Positions 24,705 through 32,893 of a DNA stretch of 47,221 bases are shown in pieces. The translations under genes and the position numbers were made by a program. The notes beneath the pieces are model-generated. The model worked only from the letters and a program-made list of their open reading frames with translations, was not told the origin of the DNA and searched no databases. Origin of the DNA: Hymenobacter roseosalivarius DSM 11622 (lineage in GTDB: Bacteria; Bacteroidota; Bacteroidia; Cytophagales; Hymenobacteraceae); assembly GCF_900176135.1 (NCBI RefSeq), contig NZ_FWWW01000122.1, positions 1 to 47,221 on the forward strand, written 5' to 3'. Numbering within the stretch: the stretch's first letter is position 1; every line of letters begins with the position of its first letter.

Positions 24705-25492
24705 CGTGGGCGGAGATTGAGCAACTGACCGATCAGGTGCAGCAGCTGCCGCCTGGCCGGCAGCGGACCAGCCAGCAGCTAAGCCAGGTCATGGTGTCGG
24801 CGCACTCGACCATGATTGAGGGCTCCCGCGTAACGGTACTGGAAGCGTTTGATTTTCTGCTCGGGGCAACCCCTACCCTGGGACCGGGCAAGCCGCTGGC
24901 CGGCTACGACATGCTGGGCGACCACGCCCGTGCCCTAGACCTGGCCTTACAGCGGGCGGATGCGCGGCAGCTTCCCGACCCAACCTTGCTGCGGGAGCTA
25001 GCGGCGGCCGTGATGCAGTCTACCGGCCGACTGACCAATACAGCCTTGGGTACGGTGGACCCGTCGAAAGGGGACTTGCGCCGGGGCAGCGTCTTTATTG
25101 TCGGAGCCAGTTCCTTCCCCAACGCCCAAAAGGTGCCGGCCATGGTGGCAACCCTAACTGACGACCTGCGGGCTCGAATGCCGGTAGCCACCACCCTGCG
25201 CGAGCAGTTGGAGTTGGCGTTTGAGGCGCATCAGCGCCTGGTGAGTATTCATCCCTTTAACGACGGCAATGGGCGCACCTCTCGGTTACTAATGAACTAC
25301 GTGCAGCGGTACTACCGTCAGCCGCTGACTATCGTGTTCCGCGAAGACCGGCAGGCCTATTTCTCTGCTTTGGAACAAAGCCGCGTCGCAGAGGACTTGA
25401 CCGTATTCCTTGATTTTATGCGTGGCCAGCACGCAAAATCATTGACCTATCAACTCACGGCAGTCACCCCGCCGGAAGGGTATAGCCTGTGA
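24701..25492 (+). CDS. fic: Fic-domain AMP transferase, self-inhibited type
   Basis: 263 residues from the ATG that overlaps the previous stop. The catalytic motif HPFNDGNGRTSR (H184 to R195) matches HxFx[D/E]GNGRxxR completely, so the enzyme should be able to transfer AMP or another nucleotide moiety to a target protein. S36-T-M-I-E40-G41 fits the inhibitory [S/T]xxxE[G/N] motif; being N-terminal in the same chain, it makes this a class II Fic, held inactive until the helix moves. Located between two clusters of the partition repeat on the plasmid backbone, so an addiction or plasmid-maintenance role is plausible but inferred. No reading-frame damage. Confidence 0.9.
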   Translation: MTWAEIEQLTDQVQQLPPGRQRTSQQLSQVMVSAHSTMIEGSRVTVLEAFDFLLGATPTLGPGKPLAGYDMLGDHARALDLALQRADARQLPDPTLLRELAAAVMQSTGRLTNTALGTVDPSKGDLRRGSVFIVGASSFPNAQKVPAMVATLTDDLRARMPVATTLREQLELAFEAHQRLVSIHPFNDGNGRTSRLLMNYVQRYYRQPLTIVFREDRQAYFSALEQSRVAEDLTVFLDFMRGQHAKSLTYQLTAVTPPEGYSL

Positions 25493-25532
25493 TTCAATAA
25501 TGTAACCAACATTAGAGCACACAACTCACAGT

Positions 25533-25595
25533 GTTACTTATGTTACCTGTGTTACTGATATTATTCATGTTACTAGTATTACCTATGTTATTATA
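25533..25595. repeat. 9-bp repeat cluster beyond fic
   Basis: Seven gap-free nonamers: GTTACTTAT, GTTACCTGT, GTTACTGAT, ATTATTCAT, GTTACTAGT, ATTACCTAT, GTTATTATA. The units and orientation are the same as in the clusters at 23292 and 24251. It is about 1.2 kb from the parA operator and has no gene directly behind it, so it may be a second centromere site. Confidence 0.85.
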
Positions 25596-25772
25596 GGTCA
25601 ATAAGGAGGTTTGGATTAGACCTTCTCGGTCGAGTAAAAAGCACGGGCACTATAGATTTGCTGTTTCTACGACGTATAGTCAACTAGTGCCATAGCGGGA
25701 AGCACGCAGCAGGGGCCAGACAGCCCCCGAGCTAGCAGACCTTATAATCGCCAATGGACACTCTTTAAGTTT

Positions 25773-25805
25773 AGGTCCGATAACGCCGCCCGCTTTATCG
25801 GACCT
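25773..25805. repeat. Perfect 11-bp inverted repeat with 11-bp centre
   Basis: AGGTCCGATAA (25773-25783) and TTATCGGACCT (25795-25805) enclose CGCCGCCCGCT. The sequence ACCTTATAAT also occurs twice nearby (about 25739 and 25802). Could be a recombination site (two 11-bp arms with a central region is the form of tyrosine-recombinase sites), an operator, or a hairpin. There is no T tract, so a terminator is unlikely. Confidence 0.5.
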
Positions 25806-25887
25806 TATAATAGTGCAGGATTTCAGTTTATGCTCATAATTCACCCAAGGACGGTATCTTTCCCGCCCCTTCTAGGGGGTATCTGTC

Positions 25888-26355
25888 ATGACCGAATTCA
25901 AAAACAATTTGCTTCAGCTCGCACGACAGTTGGGTCTAGACGAGGCGGAGTTTGCTGCCGTTGGTATTCATACCTGGCCTTCTATTATGCGCCGGATAGA
26001 AACCACGTTTTTTATCCAATACAATTCTACTAGTCCCTATTCCTGGTCCTGGGATAACCTAAAGAAACCTTACTGTCAGCTGCCTTTTGCGAATGGTCAA
26101 GCATATAAGGTTTTACCCAGCCTGGTGGAGGAATCGGAGAAGGTATGGTTTGTGGCATGTGACACGAAGTTCTGGCTCTTTGAAGGCACTGTCCAAGCCA
26201 TCGAACGCCTTCTTGACGAACATTATGCCTTTGAGTATTATCTCGTATCCAAAAAGTATGCGTGGCTCTTATGCGAAACAGACCATGACGTCCTGCTTGG
26301 TGCAGGAAACATGATAACGAAGATGCGCACGCTGCTATCGCCTACAACTAACTAG
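25888..26355 (+). CDS. DUF6756-like protein, orphan immunity candidate
   Basis: 155 residues. An N-terminal helical part (LLQLARQLGLDEAEFAAVGI) precedes an alpha/beta domain with several Trp residues: KVWFVACDTKFWLFEGTVQA, YAFEYYLVSKKYAWLLCETD, HDVLLGAGNMI. I recall this pattern as DUF6756, small proteins often found near toxin-immunity clusters. No toxin gene lies beside it here. It stands alone between the partition region and the IS110 element. Function is unknown and the family name is from memory. Confidence 0.65.
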   Translation: MTEFKNNLLQLARQLGLDEAEFAAVGIHTWPSIMRRIETTFFIQYNSTSPYSWSWDNLKKPYCQLPFANGQAYKVLPSLVEESEKVWFVACDTKFWLFEGTVQAIERLLDEHYAFEYYLVSKKYAWLLCETDHDVLLGAGNMITKMRTLLSPTTN

Positions 26356-26680
26356 GTAAATGCAGAGGCTATCGCAGTAAAGTTATGTATTACTTCAGCT
26401 GAAAAGGTGGATAGAATCTACGATTTTCTCAAGACCCCGCTTATAACTCTTGTTATCCTATGTTCGCATGTGCCTCGTAATGAGGGCTGCTGAGAAGGAA
26501 AAGGGAGGAGTAAGATTCATCGATTATGGGGCCATTATGAGCTCGTTTAACATGACAATCCCCTCTCTTTTCTAGGGCTACTTTGGACAGTTCCGTGAGG
26601 CCACAGAGCCTGTATCAGGATAATAAAAGACTCCCTAGAATTCCTTTTTAGCTCTTCCCTTCCCTTCAACCTGCCCCACT
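26356..26680 (+). other. IS110 left non-coding end, possible bridge RNA
   Basis: This gene-free stretch precedes the IS110 transposase. TTCTAGGG (26570-26577) pairs with CCCTAGAA (26633-26640), closing a 71-base stem-loop whose loop contains further short complementary pieces. IS110-family elements carry a structured bridge (seek) RNA in a non-coding end that pairs with target and donor DNA. The position fits, but I cannot set the element's borders because IS110 elements lack inverted ends. Confidence 0.45.
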
Positions 26681-27670
26681 ATGGATTCCCCATCGCCCTT
26701 TCCCATCGTTGGCATTGACGTGAGCAAAGCCACGCTGGCCATCTGTTACCACGTGAATGACCACGTCAAGCACCTGGAAGTCAGCAATAGTAAAGCTGGC
26801 TTTCAGCAGCTAGTGCAGGCCTGTGGGGCACAATGCCGGTTTGTGATGGAAGCCACCGGCACCTATAATTTGGCCCTGGCCTATTACCTGCACGAGCAGG
26901 GTGGGCAAGTAGCGGTGCTGAATCCACTCGTCATCAAGCGCTTTATCCAGATGCACTTAAGCAAAGGCAAAAGCGACCGCAAAGATGCCCAGTGGCTGCT
27001 GCGCTATGGCCAGCAGCAACCGGTCAAAGTCTGGCAACCCGACGAAACGGTACTGGTCGAGTGCCGGCAGCTCGAACAGGTGAGCGAGCAGCTGCTCAAG
27101 CAAAAAACCATGGTTAGTAATGCCTTGGAGGCCTTGCAACGCCAACCTATTATCAGCAAGCTCGCGTTGAAACGTCTTCAGCAGACGCTTAAAAGCTTGA
27201 CGCAGCAAGTGGATGCAGTCGAGGCCGAACTGCTGGCCCTGTTAGAACTGCGCTTTGCGGCCCAGATGACGCTGCTATGCTCCATTCCCGGTATCGGGCG
27301 CAAGACGGCGGGTATGCTGCTGCTCTTTGCTGGGGGCTTCACCCACCTCGATAACTACCGGCAGCTCATTGCCATGGCCGGCTTGTCGCCGCGCGAACAC
27401 ACCTCCGGCACCAGCATCCGGGGCAAGGTGCGCATCACCAAAATGGGCGGGGGGCTGATTCGCGGTAAGCTCTTTATGTGTAGCTTCTCGGCGAAGAAAA
27501 CGAACGCGGCCTGTGCGGCCCTCTTTGACCGGCTCGTGGCCAAGGGCAAGAACAAGAAACTAGCCCTGATTGCGGTCTGCAACAAGCTGCTCAAGCAGGC
27601 CTTTGCCATCATCAAATCGGGCGTGCCCTACCAAGCTGATTTTAGCTCAAAACTCGCTCCCACCGCTTGA
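26681..27670 (+). CDS. IS110-family transposase (DEDD recombinase)
   Basis: 329 residues. N-terminal RuvC-like DEDD domain: VGIDVSKATLAICYHV, RFVMEATGTYNLALAYYL, VLNPLVIKRFIQ and KSDRKDAQWLLRYGQQ. A coiled-coil middle (about 125-200) leads to the C-terminal Transposase_20 domain with the helix-hairpin LLCSIPGIGRKTAGMLLLFA and the catalytic serine region AGLSPREHTSGTSIRGKVRI. Intact, with no stops. IS110 enzymes insert without inverted ends or with subterminal repeats and are guided by a bridge RNA from the element's non-coding end. The start ATG 26681 is preceded by a pyrimidine-rich leader. Confidence 0.93.
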   Translation: MDSPSPFPIVGIDVSKATLAICYHVNDHVKHLEVSNSKAGFQQLVQACGAQCRFVMEATGTYNLALAYYLHEQGGQVAVLNPLVIKRFIQMHLSKGKSDRKDAQWLLRYGQQQPVKVWQPDETVLVECRQLEQVSEQLLKQKTMVSNALEALQRQPIISKLALKRLQQTLKSLTQQVDAVEAELLALLELRFAAQMTLLCSIPGIGRKTAGMLLLFAGGFTHLDNYRQLIAMAGLSPREHTSGTSIRGKVRITKMGGGLIRGKLFMCSFSAKKTNAACAALFDRLVAKGKNKKLALIAVCNKLLKQAFAIIKSGVPYQADFSSKLAPTA

Positions 27671-27752
27671 CTTCTAACACAGTTCTTGTTAATGACCAAT
27701 GGTAAGATAGGGCCTCCATACTCTGCTTACCCATTTTATCGCTAAAGTTCTA

Positions 27753-27782
27753 TTGACTTCGGTCCCAGTACGGCTATATTTG
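27753..27782 (+). promoter_or_regulatory. Bacteroidota-type promoter of beta-barrel gene
   Basis: TTG at 27753-27755, 19 bases, then TATATTTG at 27775-27782: a complete match to the TTG/TAnnTTTG pattern. The next ATG in the same direction is 27857. Confidence 0.75.
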
Positions 27783-27856
27783 ACCGCTTTTGCTGCTTCA
27801 GCTTCTTCCCCTAGCCGGGAGCAGCTGGGCCTTCCTCCGTCTTTCAGTCGCCCTCG

Positions 27857-28528
27857 ATGCTCTTTCCTCGTACCCTGTTCGGTAGCTTGCTCCTCGTCCT
27901 GGCTCCCTGGGTAGGGCAGGCGCAAACCCCGGATGCTCCTGCTCGGGCCCACTCGCCCCAAGTATTTGTGGGCGTGGGGGGCTTATTCGCCGGCTGCCCC
28001 CTGCCCAAAGGTGGGGCGGTCAACCTGAAGTCCTTCGTGCCCACGCTGGGCGTGCAGCTGCGCCCCCGCTGGGGCGTGGAAGTGAGCGCGGCCTATGATA
28101 CGGACTACCGCCATACCCGCGCGAGCTACGAGACCCTGGATCCGAGCACGGGCCAGTGGGTGGTCGACTACGGGACCCGGACGAGCCGCATCCGCGCCCT
28201 GCTCGTGCCGGTGCTGGCCCGCTACGCCCTGCTCAACCGCCCCGCCCAGCGCTTCCAGGTGGATGTGCTCGGGGGCCTGAGCTTGGTGCACGCGGTGGCG
28301 CGCCAGTCGATGACGGCGGGATCGGGCGAGCCCTACGAGCTGGGCACGAGCCGGGCGACGGGCGTCTGCCTGACGCTGGGCCCGAGTGTGCGCTACCAGG
28401 TGGGGGCCGGCCTACAGGTCACGGCCGAGGCGGTACTGAACCGGCAAGTGCAGAGTCCCCGGCGCCTGCACGCGGCGAATCCGAGCGTGAGCGCGGGGGT
28501 GCGCTACTCCTTTGGGTCGCGCCCGTGA
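27857..28528 (+). CDS. Outer membrane beta-barrel protein
   Basis: 223 residues. The signal peptide LFGSLLLVLAPWVGQAQTP is followed by alternating amphipathic strands: VFVGVGGLFAGC, PTLGVQLRPRWGVEVSAAYD, ALLVPVLARYALL, FQVDVLGGLSLVHAV, VGAGLQVTAEAVLN, ending VSAGVRYSFGSRP, a typical aromatic barrel end. This is the pattern of small eight-stranded outer membrane proteins of Bacteroidota. Ligand and role unknown. It has its own promoter at 27753 and is not in an operon with the transposase. The upstream element could separate it from earlier neighbours. Confidence 0.8.
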   Translation: MLFPRTLFGSLLLVLAPWVGQAQTPDAPARAHSPQVFVGVGGLFAGCPLPKGGAVNLKSFVPTLGVQLRPRWGVEVSAAYDTDYRHTRASYETLDPSTGQWVVDYGTRTSRIRALLVPVLARYALLNRPAQRFQVDVLGGLSLVHAVARQSMTAGSGEPYELGTSRATGVCLTLGPSVRYQVGAGLQVTAEAVLNRQVQSPRRLHAANPSVSAGVRYSFGSRP

Positions 28529-28920
28529 CCGAAAGGGGCTCGGGTCGGGCCATACAGCGCAGGAGAGGTCGTAGGCCCACGAGCAGGCTAACGCTCTGTC
28601 CGAGAAGGTCTGTGGCGGTGGCAAAAGTCAGGCAGTAGGTTGACAACAACCTATGCGAGCCCAACCAGCTGCCAACGGGGAGCGCTCCTCCTGCCGGTTT
28701 AGATCTTCCTAGGCACCGAGGTGACCCAAGCGATTCACGGCTGGTAGTTTTGCCACCGGCACGGCTATTACGTTACCTGGCTTTCCCTACAGGAGCAAAG
28801 TGGAAAAGTCGCTCGCTTTCCTCCCCCTGGCACGACTGTAACGGACCAAGGACAGCCCAACCCTAGCCAGCGTGCGGGAAATGGCGGCAAAAACACCTGG
28901 TCCACCATCGTGGCCCGTAG
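28529..28920. other. Intergenic, no supported gene
   Basis: No convincing coding sequence. TAGGTTG and CAACCTA (about 28636-28653) form a short hairpin around ACAA that might end transcription of the barrel gene, but it lacks a T tract. Confidence 0.35.
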
Positions 28921-29121
28921 TTGCTGGGCCGACTCCGGCCGCTGGTGCTGGGTAGCTCACGAGCGTGGGCGCAGGCCGCGATGGATCTGGTGGTGGTGCG
29001 CATTGATCTGGGGCTGCGGCGCCTGCTCCTTACCTGCGCAGAGGGCCGACGCGAGCTTGTGAAGATGGATACCCGTTGGGTAAGTCCGCGTACTGAGTTT
29101 ATAAGTATTAAAATTCTGTAG
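28921..29121 (+). pseudogene. N-terminal remnant of the small secreted protein family
   Basis: Reading LVLGSSRAWAQAAMDLVVVR, then IDLGLRRLLLTCAEGRRELV, then KMDT corresponds to the intact small protein at 40407-40724 (LVLGSSPAWAWAETDIVVVR, VDLGLRRIIITRGENQSELM, KIDV). The start codon region and signal peptide are degenerate, and homology ends near 29090. The missing C-terminal half appears, decayed, at 32084-32212 on the far side of the next gene. Confidence 0.7.
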
Positions 29122-29259
29122 TGTAACTATGTTAATCATAGCAGTACAGTTGAGGCCCTGCTGGTTGCTGTCTCTCCGTCCAGGAACAGTTGGAGCCGGA
29201 AATTTATAATACGATGATGTATCTAGTTGTTCCTTAATAAGCCTGTTTAAACTACCTAC

Positions 29260-31779
29260 ATGCGATATCCCCGTTACCTGCAGCTGCGATTAGTCGGCCT
29301 ACTGACACTGCTCCTGTTAGGTAGTTTTCAACGAACACCCGCCGACGACTTTTTACGCCAAGTGGTTAGTCGGCTACAGGGATTTTACGTGCGCAGCTTT
29401 CCGGAAAAGAGCTACCTACATACCGATAAGGCCTTTTACGCCCTCGGTGAAACGATCTGGCTGAAGGCCTACGTGGTGGATGGCGCCCAGCACCGCCCCG
29501 ATACAGTGAGCCGGGTGCTGTACGTGGACCTGGTCGGGCCTGACCAGCGCGTGGTAGCCCAGCGCGTGCTGCGCCTAAACCAAGGCACGGCCGCCGCCGA
29601 TTTCGAGCTGGCCGATACCTTGGCTCAGGGAGCCTACACGGTGCGTGCCTATACCAATTGGATGCGCAACTTCAGCCCCGATTATTTTTTCTCCAAGCGC
29701 CTGCCCGTGTGGCAGGCCAGCCCCGAAGCCGCCTCCGCTACGGCCGCCAATAAGCGCGGCGCCAGGTCAGTGACTCGCAAAGCGGCGCCCATCTCGGCCA
29801 AAACCGATGTGCAGTTTTTCCCGGAAGGTGGCAATCTGGTGGCTGGGCTGCCCGCCGTGGTTGCCTTCAAAGCGACCGATGGCTACGGCCGCGGCATAGA
29901 TGTAAGTGGGCAACTCACCGACGATCTGGGGCAGGCGGTGAGCACCTTCAAAACCGCGCACGCGGGCATGGGCACCGTGCTGCTGACGCCCCAGCCGGGG
30001 CGCCAATACAAGGCCGCCGCCGTGCTGCCCGATGGCACGCGCGCTGAGTACGCGCTGCCCGCCGTGGCCCCCGCTGGCTTTGTAATGAAAGTAACCCAGG
30101 CCAAGGACTTTGTATATGTGGGGGTGCAGCGCCAAGCGGGCGCCGCGCCGGCTGCCACCGAAAACGTAACGCTGATGGTGCACGTGCGCGGCACGGTGGC
30201 TTATGTTGCCAAGGGTCAGCTCTCGGGCAATGAAGGCTACGCCGCTCGGATTGCAAAAAGCAAGTTTCCGGCTGGTGTTGCGCACTTCACCCTGTTTGAT
30301 GGGCAAGGGGCGCCGCAGTGCGAGCGGTTGGCTTTTGTTGATTCCCAGCCAGGTTTGCAAGTGCGCATTACGCCCGATAAACCCTCCTACGCGCCCCGCG
30401 AAAAAGTTAATCTGACAGTGGCCGTAACCGATGGCGCCGGCCAGCCCGTGGCCGCGCAGCTTTCCCTGGCGGTCACCAATAGCCAGGCGACCGGCGCGGC
30501 TGAGAACCCCGAAACCACCATTCTGACCCATCTGCTGCTAAGCTCCGATCTACGGGGCTACGTGGAGAATCCAGGCTACTACTTTCAGAATAAAACCCTC
30601 GAAGCGGCCCAACACCTCGACAACCTGCTGCTCACCCAAGGCTGGCGGCGCTTCGTATGGCAAGAGCTGATCGACGATAAAATGCCCCCCAGACCCTTCG
30701 CCCTGGAGCAAACCCTGAGCGTGGGCGGGCAAGTGGTGCGCCCCAATGAAAAACCGGCCGGTGTAAGTCAGCTCACTATCTTTCAGGCGGGACCCAGCCA
30801 GGGAATGGCCGTAGCCAATACCGACGCCGATGGCAGTTTTGTGGTGGGCGGCTTCGAAGGCAAAGACACGGCCCGCGTGGTGGTACAGGCCCGCAAGGAA
30901 AAGGGCGGCAGCAACCTGCTTATAAAGCTCCATCCGCGCTGGCCCACCGTTACGGCTCTCACCTGGCCGCTGCCGTCGCAGCCCCAGCCGGTTGTGGCAG
31001 CCTATCTGGAGCAAAGCAAAAAGCAGCTAACTGCCCAGCGCCAGTACCGGGCCGATACCACGAAAACTATTTTGCTGAAAGGCGTAACGGTGGAGGGCCG
31101 CAAAATACCAAAGCCGCCCGTTGATGCCCGGCGGCTGTACTCACGGGCTGATGCGGTGATCAAGCCGGATGATATTCCGGGCAGCAGTTCCTTCCAAAGC
31201 GTATTGCAGCTCTTGCAAGGGCGAGTGGCCGGCGTAACGGTGGGCCCTGGCCCCGATTATCGGGTGGGGATTCGGGGTAACTCTGTGGGTATTGTTAGGG
31301 ACTCCAATGGGCCGTTATTTATTCTAGATGGTATTCCGATTGATATAACTGCCATCAATACAATTCCGATTTTTGATGTTGAGACCATAGAAGTATTAAA
31401 GGGTCCTTCGGCAGCCATTTACGGCAGCCGTGCTGGTGGGGGCGTCATTGCTATTTTTACCAAGCGCGGCAGCAGCAACTATGACTACTCCAAAGCCCCC
31501 GCGCCCGGCATCGTGACGGCGGTGCTGCCGGCTTACTACCGGGCCCGCGCGTTTTATGCTCCGCGCTACGAGGGTGCCGCCAAACCGGCCCCGCCCCGCC
31601 CCGACTACCGCAGCACCACGCTCTACTGGGCGCCCGCCCTGCGCACTGACGCCACGGGCCAAACCCAGGTGTCGTTCTACTGCTCCGACGACGTAAGCAC
31701 ATTTCGGGTGGCCGTGGAGGGCTTATCTGACGGTGGTACGCCCGGCATGGGCGTAGGCGAGTTTAGCGTAGCAAAGTAA
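29260..31779 (+). CDS. MG2-like protein with TonB-receptor plug domain
   Basis: 839 residues. After a hydrophobic N-terminus (LVGLLTLLLLGSF) comes an MG2-type fold from alpha-2-macroglobulins (SYLHTDKAFYALGETIWLKA; YTVRAYTNWMRNF) and further beta domains (MVHVRGTVAYVAKGQ; SYAPREKVNLTVAVTDGAGQ). At about 645-735 lies a TonB-dependent receptor plug: SVLQLLQGRVAGVTVG, GPLFILDGIPID, ETIEVLKGPSAAIYGSRAGG. No beta-barrel follows; the C-terminus (YWAPALRTDATGQTQVSFYC) returns to macroglobulin-like sequence. Such proteins are common in Bacteroidota and act at the cell surface, but their role is not settled. Flanked on both sides by halves of a decayed small gene. Confidence 0.85.
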   Translation: MRYPRYLQLRLVGLLTLLLLGSFQRTPADDFLRQVVSRLQGFYVRSFPEKSYLHTDKAFYALGETIWLKAYVVDGAQHRPDTVSRVLYVDLVGPDQRVVAQRVLRLNQGTAAADFELADTLAQGAYTVRAYTNWMRNFSPDYFFSKRLPVWQASPEAASATAANKRGARSVTRKAAPISAKTDVQFFPEGGNLVAGLPAVVAFKATDGYGRGIDVSGQLTDDLGQAVSTFKTAHAGMGTVLLTPQPGRQYKAAAVLPDGTRAEYALPAVAPAGFVMKVTQAKDFVYVGVQRQAGAAPAATENVTLMVHVRGTVAYVAKGQLSGNEGYAARIAKSKFPAGVAHFTLFDGQGAPQCERLAFVDSQPGLQVRITPDKPSYAPREKVNLTVAVTDGAGQPVAAQLSLAVTNSQATGAAENPETTILTHLLLSSDLRGYVENPGYYFQNKTLEAAQHLDNLLLTQGWRRFVWQELIDDKMPPRPFALEQTLSVGGQVVRPNEKPAGVSQLTIFQAGPSQGMAVANTDADGSFVVGGFEGKDTARVVVQARKEKGGSNLLIKLHPRWPTVTALTWPLPSQPQPVVAAYLEQSKKQLTAQRQYRADTTKTILLKGVTVEGRKIPKPPVDARRLYSRADAVIKPDDIPGSSSFQSVLQLLQGRVAGVTVGPGPDYRVGIRGNSVGIVRDSNGPLFILDGIPIDITAINTIPIFDVETIEVLKGPSAAIYGSRAGGGVIAIFTKRGSSNYDYSKAPAPGIVTAVLPAYYRARAFYAPRYEGAAKPAPPRPDYRSTTLYWAPALRTDATGQTQVSFYCSDDVSTFRVAVEGLSDGGTPGMGVGEFSVAK

Positions 31780-32083
31780 AAAAAGTCTCCAGCGTGCTTT
31801 CCCGAAGGGTGACGGACCTATGACCTCGCCGCGACGGGGAGAAAGGGTGAGGCTACGGTGGGGGCGGGCAGGTACTTGCGGCAGAAGTACTATTGGCAGA
31901 AGGACTATTCGTGGGCCAAACGCCCCCTAGAGCGCGGCGTTACTATCGGTGAGGGCAGAATACAGCTTGGAACTATACCTTAAACAACGCATTTCAACTG
32001 ACTTGCGCCAGCTTAACTATAGTTAACCAGCACTTTCCCTTTTCGGCTTTGGTAATAATGCTTTTAGCATTGATACAGGGGCG
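31780..32083. other. Intergenic, no supported gene
   Basis: No coding sequence could be supported. A 14-bp palindrome TTAACTATAGTTAA occurs near 32014-32027. The right end merges with the small-gene remnant. Confidence 0.35.
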
Positions 32084-32212
32084 GTGGACCTGAATGAAGC
32101 CTAGTATCGGCTCGTCCGCAAGTTAATACAGGAAGGGTATGTGGTGCAGTAACGCTTGGATGGGGGCGATACCTTCTGCACGCTGCTCTTCGTCAAAGCG
32201 CCCACGCCCGAC
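32084..32212 (+). pseudogene. C-terminal remnant of the small secreted protein family
   Basis: VDLNEA*YRLVRKLIQEGYV, then VQ*RLDGGDT and LLFVKAPTPD align with the C-terminal half of the intact protein at 40407 (VHLNEAYYSLIKKLGQEGYV, LLFVKATAP). Two in-frame stops (TAG and TAA) show decay. The match continues beyond the stop into the downstream DNA (GCCGCTGGCTTT and the motif at 32254), so the duplicated unit included the 3' flank. Confidence 0.75.
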
Positions 32213-32253
32213 GTTAAGAAAGCCGCTGGCTTTCGTCCCGTTGGGCGTGCTGT

Positions 32254-32279
32254 TGTCCGAGAATCGCCATTATGATAAC
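32254..32279 (+). repeat. Shared 3'-flank motif, copy A
   Basis: TGTCCGAGAATCGCCATTAT followed by GATAAC. Closely similar to copies at 35979-36004 and 40746-40770, whose consensus is TGTCNNAGAAATCGCATTAT then GATAA. Confidence 0.65.
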
Positions 32280-32392
32280 TGACAAACGGCTGCAGGGGCT
32301 CCGGCTATGTTCCAGCGGGCGGCAGCTAACATTCATTTCCCTGCTAGTTTCAGTGTTACAGGGGCATAACTACTTAATACTGACCAGGATTC

Positions 32393-32893
32393 CTAGAGTG
32401 CATAGAACTGCTTCACGTTGTAATTGGCAATGCTCTCGGCTAGCTGTAAGGGACTTACACCGCTGTGGTTTTGCTGCGCAGGATCCGCCCCATGGGCCAG
32501 CAACAATTTTAGCATGGCGCCCCGACCGTGCGACTCAAACGTTGCTCGCCATAGTGGGGTATTGCCATAGGCGTCCGGCAGGTCAACCGTTGCCCCGGCC
32601 TGTAGCAGCAACTCTGCCATCGCCACCGCATAGGTCTGCGCCGCATAGTGCAGCGCGCTCCAGCCGTTGCGGTCTTGCTAGTCTAGAGCCGGGGACTGGG
32701 TGAGCAACCACTGCAGCATGGGCACGTCCCCGTGGTTGATGACCATCGAGAGTAAGCTTCTGCCCATGCTGTCGGTTAGATGCACGGTGCTACTATTCAC
32801 CAGCTGCTCCAGCACGTCATACTCTTTTCGATGAACGGCCCGAAGAACTTCCTCGGATAAACGGAGAGTAGCCGCTTTTCGCACTTTAGTCAT
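32393..32893 (-). pseudogene. Ankyrin-repeat protein broken by an amber stop
   Basis: From ATG 32893 (MTKVRKAATLRLSEEVLRAV) the minus strand encodes ankyrin units: EYDVLEQLVNSSTVHLTDSM, GRSLLSMVINHGDVPMLQWL. An in-frame TAG at 32678-32680 interrupts, and the same frame continues with QDRNGWSALHYAAQTYAVAM, AELLLQAGATVDLPDAYGNT, LLLAHGADPAQQNHSGVSPL to a stop at 32393. One base change would restore a protein of about 166 residues. Ankyrin proteins bind other proteins; the partner is unknown. Stand-alone gene. A recent nonsense mutation, readthrough or a sequencing error could each explain the stop. Confidence 0.8.

Noticed and set aside
32272..32703. Plus-strand open frame of 143 codons
   Set aside because: Antisense to the ankyrin pseudogene.
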